A stretch of DNA of 64,000 nucleotides from Thiomicrorhabdus sp963677355 (GTDB lineage: Bacteria; Pseudomonadota; Gammaproteobacteria; Thiomicrospirales; Thiomicrospiraceae). Each line of letters starts with the position of its first letter. Within the stretch, counting starts at the first letter, position 1. The notes beneath the pieces were generated by a model. It did no database searches. It was given only the letters and a program-made list of their open reading frames with translations, and was not told the DNA's origin. The stretch lies in contig CAXXXQ010000002.1 of assembly GCA_963677355.2 (NCBI GenBank), forward strand, positions 1,178,001 to 1,242,000. Direction: 5' to 3'. Made by a program: the position numbers and the translations under genes. Below are positions 25,981 to 34,721 of this stretch, piece by piece.

Positions 25981-26865
25981 ATGACTACATACGTTATTGG
26001 CGACCTGCAAGGCTGTTACGATCAACTGATAGAGCTTCTGGAGCAGATCAATTATCAGAAAGATCATGACCACTTATGGTTTGTTGGCGATATTGTCAAT
26101 CGCGGCCCTAAATCTCTGGAATGCCTGCGTTTTGTCAAACAACTGCATGACGAAGGTAAAGCGGAGATGGTGCTGGGCAATCACGATTTTCACTTACTGG
26201 CCGCCTACTCGGGATTGGAAAAGTTTGTATCCAAATCTGACACGCTTGCGCCGATTCTGGAAGCAGATGACGTCCATCAGCTTATTGACTGGCTGCGTAG
26301 ACAACCTCTCATGGTCACCCACCCGGTTTATCATGCGGTAATGGTTCATGCCGGCATCCCACCTCAATGGTCGATTGAAGAAGCTAAACGATATGCTAAA
26401 GAGGTCGAGAGACAATTAGCCCAACCGGATTGGCAACATTACTTGATTAATCATCTTTTCGGCTCTAAACCGGATAGTTGGAACAACGCTTTAACCGGTC
26501 ATGATCGCTTGCGATACATCGTTAACGCCTTTGCACGTATGCGCTATTGCAGCGCCGAAGGTCAACTGGATTTCAAAATGAAATCATCGCCTACTAAAGA
26601 GGCAAATAGTAGCGAGAGCCCGTTCCAACCTTGGTTTGTCTTCAACAACCGCCGTAACAAGGATTATGAAATCTTTTTCGGACACTGGTCGACGCTTGGT
26701 GCGATAGATGCTTATCAAGTTCATGCAACGGATACCGGCTGCTTATGGGGAGGGCAATTAACCGCCTACTCAATTGAAGAGAAACGACGTTACACGTTGG
26801 ATTGTGAGCAGCAATGCAAACCGAAACTAAAAAAGAAAAAAGCGCTAACGGATAAATATGGCTGA
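25981..26865 (+). CDS. apaH: Symmetrical diadenosine tetraphosphatase ApaH
   Basis: Hydrolyses Ap4A and related alarmones to ADP; also linked to removal of Np4 caps from RNA in E. coli. 294 residues. The metallophosphatase motifs are complete: GDLQGCYDQL at about 7-16, GDIVNRGPKS near 37 and GNHDFHLL near 65. The final residues are Lys-rich (PKLKKKKALTDKYG). The stop overlaps the start of the next gene by 8 bp, so the two are probably translated together. Confidence 0.95.
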   Translation: MTTYVIGDLQGCYDQLIELLEQINYQKDHDHLWFVGDIVNRGPKSLECLRFVKQLHDEGKAEMVLGNHDFHLLAAYSGLEKFVSKSDTLAPILEADDVHQLIDWLRRQPLMVTHPVYHAVMVHAGIPPQWSIEEAKRYAKEVERQLAQPDWQHYLINHLFGSKPDSWNNALTGHDRLRYIVNAFARMRYCSAEGQLDFKMKSSPTKEANSSESPFQPWFVFNNRRNKDYEIFFGHWSTLGAIDAYQVHATDTGCLWGGQLTAYSIEEKRRYTLDCEQQCKPKLKKKKALTDKYG

Positions 26866-27424
26866 AATGGAACCCCAAATTATCGGTACTGAAGAAAATT
26901 TCATTCCGTCAGCGGAAGAGATGTTGGCGCGTTTGAAAAGTATTGATGTTCAGCAGTTCAATATCGAACAAATTGCCAATGAAATGAAAGGCGATAAAAT
27001 CTGGATTTCGATCCTGACCATTCCGGTAAGCGCTATTATTCTGGTCAGCTTTACCTTGTTAGGCGGCTTTCTGTTTGACCGACCTATCGTAAGCTTCGTG
27101 GTCACGGCGGCTCTGTTATTCTGGATCAGCAAAATGTTTGAACAATACGAAAGAGGATTCAAGTACGCCGCACGCAAAGAAGCGGAAAGAAGGGTTCAGC
27201 AGACCGAAGGAAGCTTCGGACTGATCCCCCATTTTAAACATTTTTTACCCAATAAATACCGTCATCTATGGCAGTCTCTGCGCAAAGGCAACTATGTCTA
27301 TGTTGAACAATATGTTCAAGCGATACTGCTTTTGCAAAATAAGCTTGAACCGGAACATTTTACCCGTGTCTGGTATCTCACCTATCCGGAACTCGATCCG
27401 GAAAATCTGCACTCGGAGGATTAA
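26858..27424 (+). CDS. Uncharacterised two-helix membrane protein overlapping apaH
   Basis: 188 residues, not recognised. A soluble N-terminus (about 1-45), two close membrane helices (about 46-68 and 73-90) forming a hairpin, then a basic cytoplasmic C-terminal half with an Arg/Lys/Glu-rich helix (KYAARKEAERRVQQTEG). It overlaps the 3' end of apaH by 8 bp and ends the lptD-apaH gene group, so it is probably expressed with it. The predicted orientation, both ends in the cytoplasm, is inferred from the charge pattern. Confidence 0.75.
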   Translation: MAEMEPQIIGTEENFIPSAEEMLARLKSIDVQQFNIEQIANEMKGDKIWISILTIPVSAIILVSFTLLGGFLFDRPIVSFVVTAALLFWISKMFEQYERGFKYAARKEAERRVQQTEGSFGLIPHFKHFLPNKYRHLWQSLRKGNYVYVEQYVQAILLLQNKLEPEHFTRVWYLTYPELDPENLHSED

Positions 27425-27448
27425 CCCCCTCTTTCTAACTACGTCGAC

Positions 27449-27751
27449 TTAATGGCCTCCGCCACACTTTGGTGACGCAGGGATTTGCTGCTGATTTTCA
27501 AGCCATTCGCCGGGCGTGTAGGTGTGTAGAGCTAAAGCATGAAATTGCGGCATAACGGCTTTCAACGCTTTATAAACGGCTTGCTGTCTTTTTACTTTAG
27601 ATAAGGATTCGAACGATTTCGATACCAATGTTAATTTAAAGTGCGACTCTGTTGCAGGCCCGGAATGCATGTGACTCTCGTTTAACAACTCCATAAAGTC
27701 AATGTCAAAATCAGCCTGAACGGCGTCTCTAATCTGTGTTTCGATACTCAT
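27449..27751 (-). CDS. bolA: BolA family protein
   Basis: 100 residues with the BolA/KH-like fold pattern: an N-terminal helix, ESHMHSGPATESHFKLTLVS with the conserved His and Ser/Thr, and KVKRQQAVYKAL near residue 51. BolA proteins pair with monothiol glutaredoxins in iron-sulfur trafficking or act as regulators. The tail has a single Cys in PKCGGGH. True BolA versus BolA-like (IbaG) is not decided by this sequence alone, though the HxxSG-type strand favours BolA. Confidence 0.88.
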   Translation of the reverse strand: MSIETQIRDAVQADFDIDFMELLNESHMHSGPATESHFKLTLVSKSFESLSKVKRQQAVYKALKAVMPQFHALALHTYTPGEWLENQQQIPASPKCGGGH

Positions 27752-27934
27752 CTTGTTAGCCCTTTTTTAATTACTTATTTTTCGTAGCTTATAGATTAAT
27801 AAATTTTATTGATTAAGAATATAAAGAATTTTATTACAACTTCAAGCCAGCGACTATGCAAATAATCTTACAATGTTTTGATAAGCCGATTTTATAAGAA
27901 CAAATAGATAACCACCGAGATTAAAGGAGCCGTC

Positions 27935-28450
27935 ATGCGCGTTCTGATGACCACCCTATTAAGTTTAAGCATTGCTACATTCTCTCTAAACGTCCAAGCG
28001 GAAAGCTCGCAACCGAAAAGTGACTTCCAACTTAAACCCGTTCCGGAACTGCAAGATCCGCCAAGCGACCGTTTTCCGGGCGATCCAGCCGAACATAAAG
28101 CGGTCTATATGTGGAATAAAGCAGATGCCGCCTACCAGCACGGTATTCTCAACTCGATTCAAGCCATGATCAAACGTTATGGAGACAACGTCAACATTGC
28201 CGTGGTGGCGATCGGTCCCGGTTTGCATGTGTTAGCCAAAAAACCGCAACGCGAAGTTGATCCGTTGACCTACGAGCGAGTGGAATCTTTTGCCAAAGAC
28301 TATAACGTTCGCTGGATTGCCTGCGGTAACACCATGAATACCATTCATTGGGAACATTCGGATATGCGCCCTTTTGCCGAATATGCAGAGGTGGGAGCGG
28401 CCGCCTTAATGGAACTGCAGGAAGAAGGTTACAAACCTTTAGTCTGGTAA
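27935..28450 (+). CDS. Secreted DsrE-like domain protein
   Basis: 171 residues. Signal peptide 1-22 (cleavage after NVQA), then one DsrE/DsrF-like alpha-beta domain: HKAVYMWNKADAAYQHGILNSIQAM, NIAVVAIGPGLHVLAK and a single cysteine, C130, in RWIACGNTM. Periplasmic DsrE-like proteins of unknown role are frequent in sulfur-oxidising bacteria, and the Cys position matches that of sulfur-carrier members, but one Cys alone does not prove sulfur transfer. AAAGGAG precedes the ATG by seven bases. Ends in its own terminator. Confidence 0.82.
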   Translation: MRVLMTTLLSLSIATFSLNVQAESSQPKSDFQLKPVPELQDPPSDRFPGDPAEHKAVYMWNKADAAYQHGILNSIQAMIKRYGDNVNIAVVAIGPGLHVLAKKPQREVDPLTYERVESFAKDYNVRWIACGNTMNTIHWEHSDMRPFAEYAEVGAAALMELQEEGYKPLVW

Positions 28451-28466
28451 ACTTCCCTACCGCAAT

Positions 28467-28496
28467 AAAAAAGCGAGACTCAGTCTCGCTTTTTTT
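28467..28496 (+). terminator. Rho-independent terminator (bidirectional)
   Basis: AAAAAAGCGAGAC and GTCTCGCTTTTTT around a TCA loop, between the DsrE-like gene and the convergent channel gene. Confidence 0.9.
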
Positions 28497-28534
28497 ATAA
28501 ACAACGGGCTTCTAGTTACCTTTTTTCAGCATGC

Positions 28535-29368
28535 TTATTTCGCCATACCGTTGTTCTGTTCGAGCAGTTTATCCAACTTTTTATGCAGTTCTAAAATCTC
28601 GGATTCAACTCTGACCTCAAACTTTTCATGCTGTTCAAGCGTCTCCCCCATTTTCTCCGCTTCCATCTTTTTATGCTCTTCATCTAAAACATCAACCACA
28701 ATACCGATCATCATGTTCAAGAACACAAATGCAGAAAAGAAAATAAAGCTGATATAGTACATCCAACTTAATCTATAGACCGCCATGGTTTCATACATAA
28801 CATCGGTCCAATCTTCAAACGTGGCTACACGGAACAAAGTCAATAACGAGATACCTAAATCTCCCCAAAGCGTCGGGTTAATATTCGAAAACAGTAGATT
28901 ACCGATCACCGCATAAAGATAGAAAATAATAAACATCAACAACGCCACATAGCCCATTCTAGGCAGAGCGGTAATCAAAGCACTGACCAAAACACGTAGT
29001 TCCGGGATAAAGGAGATCAGACGCATTACCCTGAATAGACGCAACATACGGGCAATCAACGCATATTGTGAGTCATCCAACGGAATCAGACTGACCACCA
29101 CAATAATGAAGTCAAAAATATTCCAACCCTTTTTGAAAAAATCGCGCAATCGGTCTTCCGCCGCCATTCGGATGGCAATTTCCACTACAAAAAACAGCGT
29201 GACACCGTAATCCAGCGCCACCAAAATAGTTTCAAATGTCGGGTTTAACTCATAGGTACGTATCCCAATCATTAATGACGAAAAGATAATGACCGTGATG
29301 ACAAAGAGTTCAAATACTTTGTTATCACGAATTATTTGAAAACGTTTTTGAAACTCAGTCCAATTCAT
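28535..29368 (-). CDS. Voltage-gated cation channel, single-domain six-helix type
   Basis: 277 residues with the BacNav architecture: helices S1-S4 (about 18-125), S5 (about 138-160), pore helix and selectivity filter (about 172-189), S6 (about 203-227) and a C-terminal coiled coil (about 228-270). S4 carries arginines at every third position: R107, R110, R113 and R116. The filter is T183-F-E-D-W-T-D189, more acidic than the TLESW of sodium-selective members, with Asp at the positions altered in the engineered calcium channel CavAb. Channel identity is secure; ion selectivity is inferred. Cytoplasmic ends flank the membrane part. Confidence 0.93.
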   Translation of the reverse strand: MNWTEFQKRFQIIRDNKVFELFVITVIIFSSLMIGIRTYELNPTFETILVALDYGVTLFFVVEIAIRMAAEDRLRDFFKKGWNIFDFIIVVVSLIPLDDSQYALIARMLRLFRVMRLISFIPELRVLVSALITALPRMGYVALLMFIIFYLYAVIGNLLFSNINPTLWGDLGISLLTLFRVATFEDWTDVMYETMAVYRLSWMYYISFIFFSAFVFLNMMIGIVVDVLDEEHKKMEAEKMGETLEQHEKFEVRVESEILELHKKLDKLLEQNNGMAK

Positions 29369-29512
29369 ATCGCTACCTAAGGAAATATTAAATTTTTTAA
29401 CTATAAAAACGGCCTCGCATTCAGGCCCGCAATTTTGGCGTATTTTACTTTAATAATCTGTTTTTTAAATTGTTAAAATGAGGTTTTTTAAGCAAATTAT
29501 GCAGGTATCTAA

Positions 29513-29764
29513 ATGGCTAAAATTACCGTCGTAGGACAAGGGGATTGTGAATTTAACGGACAGTTTTCAATGCTGGAAGCATTGGATGAAAACGGCTTCG
29601 ATATGCCGTACAGCTGTCGAGGTGGAAATTGCGGTGCTTGTGCCGTAAAACTAATTTCCGGAGAAGTCGAAGAAATTCAAAGCCCGGCCTATGAGGCAGG
29701 ACAAGGAGAGGTGCTGACCTGTAGCGTCATCCCGCTTACCGATGTCACTATTGAATTGATTTAA
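29513..29764 (+). CDS. Plant-type 2Fe-2S ferredoxin
   Basis: 83-residue electron carrier of the [2Fe-2S] ferredoxin fold. Cluster cysteines lie in SCRGGNCGACAVK (Cx4Cx2C) and in the later LTCSV. The length and the IQSPAYEAGQGEVLTCSV tail resemble YfaE, which maintains the radical cofactor of ribonucleotide reductase, but no nrd gene is in the window. Monocistronic by position. Confidence 0.9.
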   Translation: MAKITVVGQGDCEFNGQFSMLEALDENGFDMPYSCRGGNCGACAVKLISGEVEEIQSPAYEAGQGEVLTCSVIPLTDVTIELI

Positions 29765-29813
29765 TCGTTTTTTTGACATAAAAGTGCCGTAATTTTTTTC
29801 GAATCCGTCAAAA

Positions 29814-29842
29814 CCAAAAAAGCCCGCTATTGCGGGCTTGTT
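29814..29842 (-). terminator. Rho-independent terminator of pstS
   Basis: AAGCCCGC (29820-29827) and GCGGGCTT (29832-29839) with a TATT loop. The T-run is on the minus strand, so it primarily ends the pstS transcript; on the plus strand the tail is weak. Confidence 0.8.
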
Positions 29843-29864
29843 AACTTCTTAACCAATATGTTAA

Positions 29865-30824
29865 TTAGTTAAGTTTAGCTAGTTGCTTCTGAACGAAGTC
29901 TTTTGGAAGAGGAATGTAACCGTCTTTAGCAACAATCTCTTGACCTTGCTTAGAAAGAACAAGTTTCATGAACTCTTTAACAACTGGCTCAACAGGCTTA
30001 TTAGGCGCTTTGTTTACATAAACGTTAAGCACACGTGCTAGAGGGTAAGTACCGTTAAGCGCGTTTTCGTTAGTTGGAGCGATCTGCTTTCCACCCGCTT
30101 TCTTAGAGATAGCTAACGCTTTAACACCAGCTGTCTTATAACCGATACCTGAGTAACCGATACCGTTTAGAGAAGCAGTCACAGACTGAACAACAGAAGC
30201 AGAACCAGGCTGTTCGTTTACAGAAGACTTGTAGTCACCTTTACATAGTGCTTTCTTCTTGAAGTAACCGTAAGTACCAGAAACCGAGTTACGACCATAA
30301 ATCTGGATTGACTTGTCTGCTAAAGCGCCAGTTGCACCAGCTTGACCCCAAGTAGAGATATCTTCTTTAGCACCACACTTGCGAGTTGAAGAGAAAATCG
30401 CGTCAACTTGTGGGATATCCAAACCGTTGATTGGGTTATCTTTGTTTACATAAACCGCTAGAGCATCGATAGCTACACCGATTTGGGTCGGCTTATAACC
30501 ATGCTTAGATTCGAACATCGCAACTTCTTTAGACTTCATTGCACGGCTCATAGGACCTAGATTTGAAGTACCTTCAGTCAATGCTGGAGGAGCAGTAGAA
30601 GAACCAGCTGCCTGGATCTGGATGTTTACGTTAGGGTATGCACGTTTGAACTCTTCAGCCCAAAGCGTCATCAGGTTTGCTAACGTATCAGAACCAACTG
30701 ATGAGATGTTTCCGGAAACACCAGAAACTTTTTCATAAGCTGGAAGATCAGCTGCAGCGATTGCATTAGTAGTCGCAACTGTCGCTGCTAGACCCATTGC
30801 CATAATAAGATTGGCTTTTTTCAT
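29865..30824 (-). CDS. pstS: Phosphate ABC transporter substrate-binding protein
   Basis: Periplasmic phosphate receptor of the Pst system. 319 residues; signal peptide to about residue 24 (TTNAIAA). Phosphate-contacting segments are SVGSDTLANLM near 42, AAGSSTAPPAL near 72 and the SVSGTYGYF loop near 180. Codon choice (GGT, GCT, CTA/CTT, AAC) differs from neighbours and suggests high expression. It is separated from the pstCAB genes by pit and phoBR but shares Pho-box control upstream. GGAG lies eight bases before the ATG. Confidence 0.96.
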   Translation of the reverse strand: MKKANLIMAMGLAATVATTNAIAAADLPAYEKVSGVSGNISSVGSDTLANLMTLWAEEFKRAYPNVNIQIQAAGSSTAPPALTEGTSNLGPMSRAMKSKEVAMFESKHGYKPTQIGVAIDALAVYVNKDNPINGLDIPQVDAIFSSTRKCGAKEDISTWGQAGATGALADKSIQIYGRNSVSGTYGYFKKKALCKGDYKSSVNEQPGSASVVQSVTASLNGIGYSGIGYKTAGVKALAISKKAGGKQIAPTNENALNGTYPLARVLNVYVNKAPNKPVEPVVKEFMKLVLSKQGQEIVAKDGYIPLPKDFVQKQLAKLN

Positions 30825-30875
30825 GGTTATTACTCCAAAAAATAATTTAGTGAGAATTTGTTAATAACGAAGCAA

Positions 30876-30931
30876 ATTATAGGCAGCCTTCTTAAAACTA
30901 AATTGACACGAATGTGACAACTTAATGACAA
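30876..30931 (-). promoter_or_regulatory. Pho box and promoter of pstS
   Basis: On the minus strand three 7-bp half-sites follow each other at exactly 11-bp spacing: TTGTCAT (30931-30925), TTGTCAC (30920-30914) and GTGTCAA (30909-30903). They match the PhoB half-site CTGTCAT. A perfect TATAAT (30881-30876) follows 21 bp later and a -35 is absent, as expected for a PhoB-activated promoter. Confidence 0.85.
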
Positions 30932-31076
30932 CTAAATACGCATTTATTTGTATTTTTATGATAAAGGGGCGATTTCAGGAGCAGGCGATGTAATATTAGT
31001 GTCACAAAAAGCCCCACAAGCCAATTTTTTATATACAATGCGCCACATAACTCCTAATCAATTTCGAGACAGGTTT

Positions 31077-32648
31077 ATGGAATTTCAAAGCATCAATGAA
31101 ATCGAAAACGCGACTTCTCGTGGACGTAAAGAAATGTTCCGTTTCGGAACAGCCCTTCTATTCATCATCATGATTATCTTATTTACTTCTAACCTGCAAA
31201 CAGGAACAGGAGTAATCAGTGTCGAGCTGGTCGTGGCCGCGATGATCGGCGGCTATATGGCCTTAAATATCGGCGCCAATGACGTCGCCAACAATGTCGG
31301 CCCCGCAGTCGGTTCCAAAGCCCTGACTCTTACCGGAGCCATTATCTTGGCCGCCATCTTTGAATCCTCCGGAGCCCTGATTGCCGGCGGCGATGTCGTT
31401 AGTACGATCAAGAAAGGCATCATTGACCCGGCATTAATCGCCGATGCCGATACGTTTATCTGGCTGATGATGGCCGCTCTGCTGGCCGGCGCTATCTGGC
31501 TTAACCTTGCTACCGCTTTAGGTGCACCGGTTTCTACGACTCACTCGATTGTCGGCGGCGTTTTGGGTGCCGGCATAGCCGCCGCAGGCTGGTCAATCGC
31601 CAACTGGGACAAAATGGGTGCCATTGCGGCCAGTTGGGTCATTTCTCCAGTCATTGGAGGCGTCATCGCCGCCTCATTCCTGATGTGGATAAAACGCTCC
31701 ATCACCTACAAAGAAGACATGGTACAGGCCGCTAAAAAAATGTTGCCGATACTCGTCGCCATTATGGCTTGGGCTTTCTCGACTTACCTGATTCTGAAAG
31801 GTTTGAAGAAAGTTTGGAAAACCGATTTCATCACCGCCGCTCTAATCGGTTTGGCACTGGCATCGGCTGTGTATCTTCTGGTCAAACCGATGATCGCTCG
31901 TCAGGCGCAATTTCTAGATAACAGTAAATACAGCGTCAACACCTTATTTACCATTCCGCTTATTTTTGCAGCGGCATTATTGAGCTTCGCGCATGGCGCC
32001 AATGACGTGGCCAACGCAGTAGGACCATTGGCTGCGATCAATGACGCCGTTCAGTCTCATGGGGTTTCAACCAAAGCGGAAATTCCGTTATGGGTTATGT
32101 TGATCGGAGCCATCGGGATCAGTTTAGGCTTATTACTCTTCGGCCCGAAACTGATCCGTACCGTAGGTAGTGAGATTACCGAGCTTGACCAAATGCGCGC
32201 TTTCTCTATCGCAATGGCCGCGGCCATTACGGTCATTATCGCTTCGCAACTTGGGCTGCCGGTTAGTTCAACCCATATCGCCGTTGGCGGAATCTTCGGG
32301 GTCGGTTTTTTACGTGAATACCTGAAACGTAGTTACGCCAAAACCATCCAGGAGATTCGCGATCACCATCAAGGCTCCGATCAACAGGAAGTGGAAGAGT
32401 TTATCAAAGCTTTTGAAAAAGCCTCTCTTGCCGAGAAAAAAGAGATGCTTGCCCAGTTGAAAGCGAAAAAAGCCGATGTTGAATTGAGTAAAAAAGAACG
32501 TAAGTCCTTGAATAAGGTCTATCAAAAAGAGCTGGTAAAACGTTCGGCTTTCCTGAAAATCGTTGCCGCTTGGGTCATTACCGTACCGGCTTCTGCCACT
32601 TTGGCAGCACTGTTTTATTTCATGATCAGAGGTATGATGTTGCCTTAA
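31077..32648 (+). CDS. Inorganic phosphate transporter, PiT family
   Basis: Ion-coupled phosphate permease. 523 residues from ATG 31077; the frame extends 43 codons upstream into the promoter region, without a ribosome-binding site and ahead of a possible TACAAT -10, so that extension is rejected. The two inverted PiT signatures are present: GANDVANNVGPAVGSKALT near residue 65 and GANDVANAVGPLAA near 305, with APVSTTHSIVGGVLG and LPVSSTHIAVGGIFG. A charged cytoplasmic region (about 425-490) precedes the last helix. Divergent from pstS; the substrate is phosphate by family and context. Confidence 0.93.
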   Translation: MEFQSINEIENATSRGRKEMFRFGTALLFIIMIILFTSNLQTGTGVISVELVVAAMIGGYMALNIGANDVANNVGPAVGSKALTLTGAIILAAIFESSGALIAGGDVVSTIKKGIIDPALIADADTFIWLMMAALLAGAIWLNLATALGAPVSTTHSIVGGVLGAGIAAAGWSIANWDKMGAIAASWVISPVIGGVIAASFLMWIKRSITYKEDMVQAAKKMLPILVAIMAWAFSTYLILKGLKKVWKTDFITAALIGLALASAVYLLVKPMIARQAQFLDNSKYSVNTLFTIPLIFAAALLSFAHGANDVANAVGPLAAINDAVQSHGVSTKAEIPLWVMLIGAIGISLGLLLFGPKLIRTVGSEITELDQMRAFSIAMAAAITVIIASQLGLPVSSTHIAVGGIFGVGFLREYLKRSYAKTIQEIRDHHQGSDQQEVEEFIKAFEKASLAEKKEMLAQLKAKKADVELSKKERKSLNKVYQKELVKRSAFLKIVAAWVITVPASATLAALFYFMIRGMMLP

Positions 32649-32672
32649 ACACCAACTTGTCGAAATGATTAT

Positions 32673-32701
32673 AAAAAAGGCTCTTTTATAGAGCCTTTTT
32701 T
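32673..32701 (+). terminator. Rho-independent terminator between pit and phoR (bidirectional)
   Basis: AAAAAGGCTC and GAGCCTTTTT with a TTTTATA loop, ending both convergent transcripts. Confidence 0.9.
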
Positions 32702-32704
32702 ATT

Positions 32705-33997
32705 TTAATGATGCTTCTTTTCCTCATGCAAAGGAAAAGTACAGCGAAAAGTACTGCCTTTGCCGAGCACACTTTCTATCTCCAGCGAGGCGTGATGTCG
32801 TTCCAATACATGCTTAACGATTGCCAAACCCAAGCCGGTTCCGCCAGTCACTCTTGAACGGTCTTTATCTACACGATAAAAACGTTCCGTCAAACGCGGG
32901 ATATGTTCGGCTGCAATACCCAGTCCTTGGTCACTCACTTCATAGATCGCTTTACCGCCCTCTTTAAACCAGCGTACAGTGATATTCCCCCCGTCCGGCG
33001 AGTAACGCACAGCATTAGAAATAAGATTGGTTAAAACACTTTTTATCGGTTCGGAATAACCCGATAGAACCAGATCGCGATCCACTTCAAATAAAAAGTG
33101 ATGATTTTCCGTACCCAACTGGTTGGAATCCGCTTGTAGTTGATCCAACATTGCCGGCACATTAACCAGTTCTTCTTCTGCGGTAATCGATTCCGACTCG
33201 AGTGTAGACAAGGTGAGTAAATCTTCAATAATGGCTTGCATACGATGCGATTGGGTTTCCATATGCTCTAAAGGCAAGCTCCACTGTTCAAGGTCTTCTT
33301 TATGATCGATCATGATTTCGAGGTAGCCGCGCAAAACCGTTAAGGGTGTTCTCAACTCATGGGAGGCATTAGCGATAAAATCGCGTCGAATTTGCGCAAG
33401 CTGATAGAGCTCGGTAATGTCTCTGACCACTAATAATTTATGGCTATCGAAATACGGGATGATCTGTAACTCGTAGGTACGAGCAGTGGAGTTTAAACCG
33501 TTAATTTTAATGGGGTCTGCGTGGTCTGCAGTTCTCAGATATTTGATAAAATCCGGGTGCCGAACCAAAGACTCGATTCTACCCCCTACATTTTGGCGGC
33601 GAATACCGAGAAGTTCCTTTGATACTTTATTGAACCACTCGATTCTATTCGACTTATCCAGAGAAACGATTGCATCGGGAATCAGCATGGAAGCCGATTT
33701 AAACTGTTCGGATTTATAGAGATTGAGATCGGCATGCTTTTCCAAAGCACGCTGCTTTTTTGAAACCAAATAGGTCAATTCGCTCCAAAAACCCGAAGCG
33801 GGAGGAAAGGCTTTTGTGGTTTTACCGGCCATCCATATTTCAAATTTACGCATGCTCCATAGCTGGCGCAAAATATAAAAAAAGAAATATAGAACCAACG
33901 CGCCGATAAGAAAATTGAGCAGCCAACCAATGAATATAAACATCCACAAGCTGACTACCAGCCAGGTCAATTCCCTTTTGATGCCGTTAGAGAACAA
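32705..33997 (-). CDS. phoR: Phosphate regulon sensor histidine kinase PhoR
   Basis: Autophosphorylates under phosphate limitation and passes the phosphate to PhoB. 430 residues (E. coli 431). Two N-terminal membrane helices (about 8-42), a PAS domain (about 95-190), HisKA with FIANASHELRTPL and phosphorylated H213, then HATPase_c with the N box SNAVRYSPDGGN and the GTGLGLAIVKH G box. The start is TTG at 33997: GAGGA in the last codons of phoB sits six bases upstream, and the phoB stop is only 2 bp away, indicating coupled translation. Confidence 0.96.
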   Translation of the reverse strand: MFSNGIKRELTWLVVSLWMFIFIGWLLNFLIGALVLYFFFYILRQLWSMRKFEIWMAGKTTKAFPPASGFWSELTYLVSKKQRALEKHADLNLYKSEQFKSASMLIPDAIVSLDKSNRIEWFNKVSKELLGIRRQNVGGRIESLVRHPDFIKYLRTADHADPIKINGLNSTARTYELQIIPYFDSHKLLVVRDITELYQLAQIRRDFIANASHELRTPLTVLRGYLEIMIDHKEDLEQWSLPLEHMETQSHRMQAIIEDLLTLSTLESESITAEEELVNVPAMLDQLQADSNQLGTENHHFLFEVDRDLVLSGYSEPIKSVLTNLISNAVRYSPDGGNITVRWFKEGGKAIYEVSDQGLGIAAEHIPRLTERFYRVDKDRSRVTGGTGLGLAIVKHVLERHHASLEIESVLGKGSTFRCTFPLHEEKKHH

Positions 33998-33999
33998 GA

Positions 34000-34698
34000 T
34001 TAGTCCTCAACAACTGCAAAACGGTAACCGGAACCTCGAATAGTTTGAATGTAATCTGCCACGCCGGCAGGCTCAAGCAGTTTACGCAAACGACGAATAT
34101 GAACGTCCACGGTACGTTCTTCAACCACGACATTAACCCCCCAGACATGATCCAAAAGTTGAGTTCTGGAAAAAACTCGATTCGCATGCGTCATAAAAAA
34201 TTGAATCAATTTAAACTCGGTTGGCCCTAATTTGATCTCTTCGTCGGATACATAGAAACGATGCGATTGCAGATCCAAACACATCTTTCCTGAGTTGATG
34301 ATCTCTTTGTCCGAGGTATCAGACGACTGTCGGCGCAAATTAGCTTTAATACGTGCAACCAACGCTCTCGGAGAGAACGGTTTAATCACATAATCATCCG
34401 CACCGGCATCAAAGCCTTTAACCTGATCCTCTTCTTCTCCACGAGCGGTCAGCATGATAATCGGGATATCAGCCGTTTTATCGTTCTGACGTAGGCGTTT
34501 AGCTAATTCTACGCCGGACGTTCCCGGCATCATCCAGTCAAGCAGGATAATATCCGGAGCCTTATCCAGCGACAACTTCCAACCATCTTCAGCATTTGCC
34601 GCTTCAAATACTTCATAATCCGAAGCCATCAAGGTGAATTTAAGCATATCGCGAATGGCGGCTTCATCTTCGATGATTAAAATTTTATTTTGACCCAC
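34000..34698 (-). CDS. phoB: Phosphate regulon response regulator PhoB
   Basis: OmpR-type transcription factor that binds Pho boxes such as those upstream of pstS. 232 residues from a GTG start at 34698, chosen because GGAGG lies five bases upstream; the in-frame TTG at 34710 would overlap that site. This gives MGQNKILIIEDE, matching the normal PhoB N-terminus. Receiver domain with phosphorylated D54 in LLDWMMPG, winged-helix DNA-binding domain from about 135 with RVFSRTQLLDHVWG and RTVDVHIRRLRKLLEP. Confidence 0.96.
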   Translation of the reverse strand: MGQNKILIIEDEAAIRDMLKFTLMASDYEVFEAANAEDGWKLSLDKAPDIILLDWMMPGTSGVELAKRLRQNDKTADIPIIMLTARGEEEDQVKGFDAGADDYVIKPFSPRALVARIKANLRRQSSDTSDKEIINSGKMCLDLQSHRFYVSDEEIKLGPTEFKLIQFFMTHANRVFSRTQLLDHVWGVNVVVEERTVDVHIRRLRKLLEPAGVADYIQTIRGSGYRFAVVED

Positions 34699-34721
34699 TA
34701 ACACCTCCAAACCTGAAAAAA

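Noticed and set aside
30948..31076. 43-residue extension of the PiT transporter
   Set aside because: No ribosome-binding site, not similar to the family, and it overlaps the divergent promoter region.
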